Assembly (NCBI RefSeq): GCF_900104215.1
Contig: NZ_FMXO01000002.1
Span: 62,001 to 126,000 of the forward strand
Direction: 5' to 3'
Length of the DNA stretch: 64,000 bases
Origin: Desulfonatronum thiosulfatophilum
Lineage (GTDB): Bacteria; Desulfobacterota; Desulfovibrionia; Desulfovibrionales; Desulfonatronaceae
How positions within the stretch are numbered: the stretch's first letter is position 1; each line of letters starts with the position of its first letter. The position numbers and the translations under genes are program-made. The notes below the pieces were generated by a model that saw nothing but the letters and a program-made list of their open reading frames with translations, had not been told where the DNA came from and ran no database searches. Below are positions 60,532-64,000 of this stretch, in pieces.

Positions 60532-62227
60532 GAGGATCCTCCTCGTGGGCAGGCAAAGGAGGGGAAACGGGAGGCGCCTCGGGAGCTTCCTCGGAGACGA
60601 AGACGGCGGTTAATCTTGCGTGATGCTCCTCCAGTGTGTGCATAACGCGTTCGGCTTCACGCAATCCGCGAATTTCCCCGCCCAAATAGGCGTCGTTGCC
60701 CAAAAGCATGGCCAGCTCGTTCCAGACCAGTGCGGCATGCGTTCCTCTCAGTGATGCGGCGTCGACATCCTCCAGACGGCGACCGAAGTTTTGAAATGCT
60801 GCCCGGATTCGATCCAGGTCCGCTGTATCCAAGGCTGCATGTATCCCATGAATCGCCTGATCCAGTATCGGCAACTGCCGGGCGAATTCCGAAGGAACCG
60901 CCATGACCGTGGTCGGGGCGTCGTCGGGGATCTCCCGCGGATCAGGGATCGGTCCGTGGTCATGATCGTGCGCTGCTCCGGCACCTGGCTCCGGAGTCAT
61001 CATTGAGGGTTGCGCATTGACCTGCACGGCCGAATCAATCTTGAACGCACCCCGGGCGACCACCAGTTCTCCTTCCTCGAGTCCGCGAAGTACGATGAAA
61101 TGATTCCCGGCCCGGGAACCAAGCACCACCTCCCGCCCCATGTACACGCCCGGACGCTCCGGCAACGCCACGTAGACCACAGCCCGGCGACCGGTCAGCA
61201 ATGGAGCTGAAACAGGTATCACCAAGGGAGCTTCTTCCTGTACCTCGTCCGGCTGAAAGCGCTGTACGGCTGTCACGTACATCTCCGGTTTAAGACGCTG
61301 GTCCGGGTTGGGCACGTTCAACCGCACCCCCACTGTACGAGTCCGCGGCTCCACCACCGGGTCGATAAAGACCACCTCACCCTGGAACGTCTCGCCCGGT
61401 AGAGCTTCGACCATGAAATCAACCTGCTGCCCGACCTGAATCCAGGGCAAGTCCGATTCAAAGGCTTGCAGCACAACCCAGACGACGGAAAGATCGGCGA
61501 TGGTGAACAACCGTGTTCCCGTGTCCACGTACATGCCCTGTCGAGCGTTCATTTCAGTGACGATCCCCGAAACGGGCGCATGGAGGACCATATGCTCCTG
61601 AGGAATGCCATGTTCAATGATCTGCTCGATCTGCCGGGAGCTCATCCCCAATCGTCGAAGCTTCTCCCGTGCCGCTTGCTCCGTCCGTTCGGCCAACACT
61701 CTGGTTTGCTGCATACCCCGCTCGCTTTGAAGCCGCGCCGCGTTCACTGCTTGAATCAATTCAGCCTGAGCGGTGATCAGCTCCGGACTGTAGAGAGTAG
61801 CTGTCGATTCTCCTCTTTGCACCGCGACCCCCGTAAAATTAATCGAAAGCTCGTCGATGCGGCCAGGCGCCCAGGCCGTAATGTAGGCAAGTCGCGTTTC
61901 GTCAGCCTGCACTTTGCCTGTCAGGCGAACTTCCACCTCGGCATCAAGTCGTCGCACAGGCGCAAGCACGACTTCCGCCAGTTTTTGGGCTTGGGGAGAA
62001 AGGGTGATTTGCCTGAGACTCACCAATTCCGCATCAATTTCATTTGCATGTCCCGCATGGGGATCGGGCTCGTGAACATGACCCGCATGGGGATCGGGTT
62101 CATGAACATGCGGCACGGGAGCAGGCGATTGGAAAACTCGATAGATAATAACCGCTGCAAGAATAAACAGCAGCATCAACATGAATACACTAAGGAAAAG
62201 AAATCTTTTATTTTTTAAATTTCTCAT
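60512..62227 (-). CDS. cusB: CusB-type periplasmic adaptor with His-rich repeats and C-terminal DUF3347-like domain
   Basis: A 571-residue membrane-fusion protein. One N-terminal anchor (FLFLSVFMLMLLFILAAVII), then two HEPDPHAGH(V/A) repeats, and the MFP core with barrel-sandwich halves (VRLTGKVQADETRLAYI, LHAPVSGIVTEMNARQG). A C-terminal helical domain of about 120 residues (LDQAIHGIHAALDTADLDRI) is DUF3347-like, and the tail HEEDPHAGHEH repeats the His motif. It passes metal to CusA. A TAG-less tight arrangement with the TolC gene (62 bases upstream) and cusA (overlap) makes one operon. Confidence 0.9.
   Translation of the reverse strand: MRNLKNKRFLFLSVFMLMLLFILAAVIIYRVFQSPAPVPHVHEPDPHAGHVHEPDPHAGHANEIDAELVSLRQITLSPQAQKLAEVVLAPVRRLDAEVEVRLTGKVQADETRLAYITAWAPGRIDELSINFTGVAVQRGESTATLYSPELITAQAELIQAVNAARLQSERGMQQTRVLAERTEQAAREKLRRLGMSSRQIEQIIEHGIPQEHMVLHAPVSGIVTEMNARQGMYVDTGTRLFTIADLSVVWVVLQAFESDLPWIQVGQQVDFMVEALPGETFQGEVVFIDPVVEPRTRTVGVRLNVPNPDQRLKPEMYVTAVQRFQPDEVQEEAPLVIPVSAPLLTGRRAVVYVALPERPGVYMGREVVLGSRAGNHFIVLRGLEEGELVVARGAFKIDSAVQVNAQPSMMTPEPGAGAAHDHDHGPIPDPREIPDDAPTTVMAVPSEFARQLPILDQAIHGIHAALDTADLDRIRAAFQNFGRRLEDVDAASLRGTHAALVWNELAMLLGNDAYLGGEIRGLREAERVMHTLEEHHARLTAVFVSEEAPEAPPVSPPLPAHEEDPHAGHEH
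62051..62110 (-). repeat. two 30-bp tandem units coding HEPDPHAGH repeats
   Basis: 62051-62080 and 62081-62110 are near-identical 30-bp units (core CCCGCATGGGGATCGGG). Each codes ten residues of the His-rich metal-binding stretch at the start of CusB. In-frame unit size permits copy-number change. Confidence 0.85.
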
Positions 62228-62289
62228 TAATTGCTCCTGCTAAGCATCCTTCAGGAGGCACGGTTTCTGGTTGTCGGATCAGGAAACAT

Positions 62290-63648
62290 TCATGGCAAAG
62301 TGGACCATGAGAGCAACTCTTCGTCGGTTTCGATGTCCACGCATGAAATTTCACTGGCCAGCAGGTTTTCCATCCTGGCGACCCGCACTGCCTGATCGGT
62401 TTGGGCGCGCACATGGGCCAACTCGAATTCAAGTAAGGTGTTTTCCGCGGTCACCAGGTCGGCTGCATTACGATTCCCCGTCCCAAACGCCTCCAGAGTC
62501 ACCTCCAGTGCCTGCCTGGCCTGGGGAATGAGCGTGTCCTGATACAGCTCTCTCCTTCTGGCGGCATCCCGGTACTCATAGTGGAGCATTTCCAATTCCG
62601 CTCCAAGCATATTGGCCTGCGAGACATGTTCTCTCAGGGCTGCGATTCTCGTGAGACCGGCCTCGCGCACCGCAGCGTCCCGTCTTTCCCTCCAGATGGG
62701 AATGTTCAGACTGATGCTGGCGACGATCGCGTCCTTTCCGCTGTCGGGAGGAATAACCGGACCCCGGGCTTCCCTTGTTTGTATGGTTTCGAGACCCAGG
62801 GTAATTTCGGGATAATACTCCTTCCTGGCCACGTCCTGGGCTTTTTGCGCGGCATCGGCCATGTGCTCCAAGGAATCGAGCTCAGGGCTCGCGTGGAGCA
62901 GCAAGGCCCGCAGCTCGTTCGGAGTCGACTCCAAATGGACCAAAGGCACGTTGTCCGGAAAGGGGAGAGTCGCATCCAGCGGCCTGTTCATCACGGCATT
63001 CAAGCGGGCCGCGGCCGGCCGACGCAGATCCTGCAATGTCCTGTGTCGATCCAGAAGAATTCCAAGGCGCAGGTTCACCTCGACCACATCCACGTACTGG
63101 GCGTCGCCGACGGCGAATCGATCAACGGCGACCTGCGAGAGGTACTCCATAAGCTCCACGCTATCCCCGGCGATACGGATTGCCTCGGCAAGATAGGCAT
63201 ATTCCAGGTATGCTTCCTTCACTTGGGCACGAATCCGCCATCTGAGCGCATTGAACTGCGCCTCGGCGACTCGGGCTTCGCTCAGGGCCTGTTCTTCCAT
63301 CAGTCCGCGCTTACCCAGCCACGGAAAGGCCTGCATCAGTCCGACCCGGTAGCTTTGCGGCCCCACACGCGTTTCCACCTCCCGGATGAAATACGCGAAC
63401 GTAAAGCGGGGATCAGGCAGGGCAGAAACCTGGGGAGCCTTTTCCAGAGCGGCCTTCCACCTGTTGAAAGCCGCCTCCAGTTCGGGATTGTTCAGGGCTG
63501 CGATTTCCAGGTATTTGACCAAATCCGGTTCGGTCGCGCACTGCCGCTTTGCCACAATTTCGTCGTTGGCGGCCTCAACCGTCGCCATATTACCGAGTAC
63601 CAGAAAAAGGAGTAGAATAGAGAGAACACGGATAATGGAGGAAAACAT
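62290..63648 (-). CDS. TolC-family outer membrane efflux protein of the Cus operon
   Basis: A 452-residue protein with a signal peptide (VLSILLLFLVLGNMATVEAA) but no lipobox, and two OEP repeats (ALNNPELEAAFNRWKAALEKAP and the MLHYEYRDAARRRELYQDTLIPQ half). Third partner of the efflux pump and first gene of the leftward TolC-cusB-cusA operon. The ATG at 63648 follows AGGAG; the 15-residue longer frame is not used. It differs from the lipoprotein at 51720, so two outer membrane channels serve the region. Confidence 0.9.
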   Translation of the reverse strand: MFSSIIRVLSILLLFLVLGNMATVEAANDEIVAKRQCATEPDLVKYLEIAALNNPELEAAFNRWKAALEKAPQVSALPDPRFTFAYFIREVETRVGPQSYRVGLMQAFPWLGKRGLMEEQALSEARVAEAQFNALRWRIRAQVKEAYLEYAYLAEAIRIAGDSVELMEYLSQVAVDRFAVGDAQYVDVVEVNLRLGILLDRHRTLQDLRRPAAARLNAVMNRPLDATLPFPDNVPLVHLESTPNELRALLLHASPELDSLEHMADAAQKAQDVARKEYYPEITLGLETIQTREARGPVIPPDSGKDAIVASISLNIPIWRERRDAAVREAGLTRIAALREHVSQANMLGAELEMLHYEYRDAARRRELYQDTLIPQARQALEVTLEAFGTGNRNAADLVTAENTLLEFELAHVRAQTDQAVRVARMENLLASEISCVDIETDEELLSWSTLP

Positions 63649-63759
63649 GCTTGAATCTCCTATCTTTAGTGACTTACTCCTGATAGCCTGCAAGAAAAAA
63701 CAAGAAGTTTTGAACCCGAAGGAGGAGTATTGTCCAAACCCGGGTGACGGTCTTGAGAT

Positions 63760-63965
63760 AACCGCCCGCTACGCTCAAGGCGCAGGGGACGCCAAGGAAA
63801 CATTTTGGAAGCAGGGAAAGAGCTGCTTTCCAAAAGAATGTCTCACCCCTGCCGGGGTGATGTCACTTCGCCGTCAGGCGTGAAGCCTTATGCCTGCCGC
63901 GTCTTTCCAGCGGAAGGCAAAAATTCTTCTTGGCGTCCTCCGTGCCTCGAGCGAAGCGGGCGGTT
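63760..63965 (+). repeat. dispersed 206-bp palindromic repeat, copy C
   Basis: AACCGCCCGCTACGCTCAAG at the left and GAGCGAAGCGGGCGGTT at the right, with the same inner palindromes as copy B (GGCGCAGGGGACGCCAAG / CTTGGCGTCC, TTTTGGAAGCAGGGAAAG / CTGCTTTCCAAAA, TCACCCCTGCCGGGGTGA). Same orientation as copy B. It fills the region upstream of the Cus operon. Confidence 0.88.
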
Positions 63966-64000
63966 CAAATATCTTCAGTTTAGGTTGCGGGCACGGCCCG

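Noticed and set aside
63386-63883. 165-residue rightward frame at the right end
   Set aside because: It is antisense to the TolC gene and then reads through repeat copy C.

Overview
The window looks like chromosomal DNA of a GC-rich, anaerobic deltaproteobacterium close to the Desulfovibrionales (Desulfonatronum/Desulfomicrobium-like). The reasons are gene content, not a database search: a Desulfovibrio-type homotrimeric porin, an Rrf2-cydABDC oxygen-reduction locus, ribonuclease Y with an adjacent zapB-zapA-6S RNA block, a UbiA/MqnP-like prenyltransferase, and a locus of the little-known 'GAK system' families that I know mainly from Desulfovibrio relatives. No rRNA or tRNA gene, CRISPR array or intact insertion sequence was recognised.

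Layout. 1-2.9 kb: end of an Rpn-type nuclease gene, an orphan ECF-type ATPase, two tandem truncated HU-like genes and the first copy of a 200-bp dispersed repeat. 3.0-7.4 kb: potassium handling (trkH, trkA, CPA2 antiporter). 7.6-14.4 kb: leftward rrf2-cydA-cydB-cydD-cydC, encoding cytochrome bd and its assembly exporter. 14.6-22.4 kb: ExoD-like protein, potassium-channel-like protein, dihaem RoxA/peroxidase-like cytochrome, PfpI-like protein, hemerythrin, two ferritin-like proteins and a DUF2892-like membrane protein; together a likely oxygen/oxidative-stress island. 22.8-36.1 kb: housekeeping (uvrA, ubiA, tyrS, rny, 6S RNA, zapA, zapB, glmU, porin, pgsA, yajQ) separated by repeat elements. 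36.4-39.3 kb: a four-gene operon of unknown function that includes a PqqD-type RiPP-recognition protein. 39.6-45.2 kb: an RsbU/RsbW/STAS partner-switching module beside an unusual ABC exporter and a cyclic-nucleotide-binding protein. 45.4-50.2 kb: a GAK-like locus (XXXCH protein, PHP-like hydrolase, amphi-Trp protein, PhoU-kinase fusion, ATP-grasp enzyme). 50.3-63.6 kb: copper/silver resistance (multicopper oxidase, two TolC-type proteins, CusB- and CusA-like RND components) and two sensor kinases, one apparently lacking its phospho-acceptor histidine.

The most striking observation is the RsbU-type phosphatase gene at 39591-41210. It is interrupted in frame by a single TGA (39714-39716). Just after this lies a bulged hairpin (39725-39750) whose apical loop, GGTCT, matches my recollection of the E. 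coli fdhF SECIS loop and sits at nearly the same distance from the TGA. The simplest exciting reading is a previously undescribed selenocysteine-containing, membrane-bound partner-switching phosphatase; a nonsense mutation or sequencing error is the alternative. The GAK-like locus, the ABC exporter with a repeated motif inside its nucleotide-binding domain, and three families of dispersed palindromic repeats are the other main points of interest.
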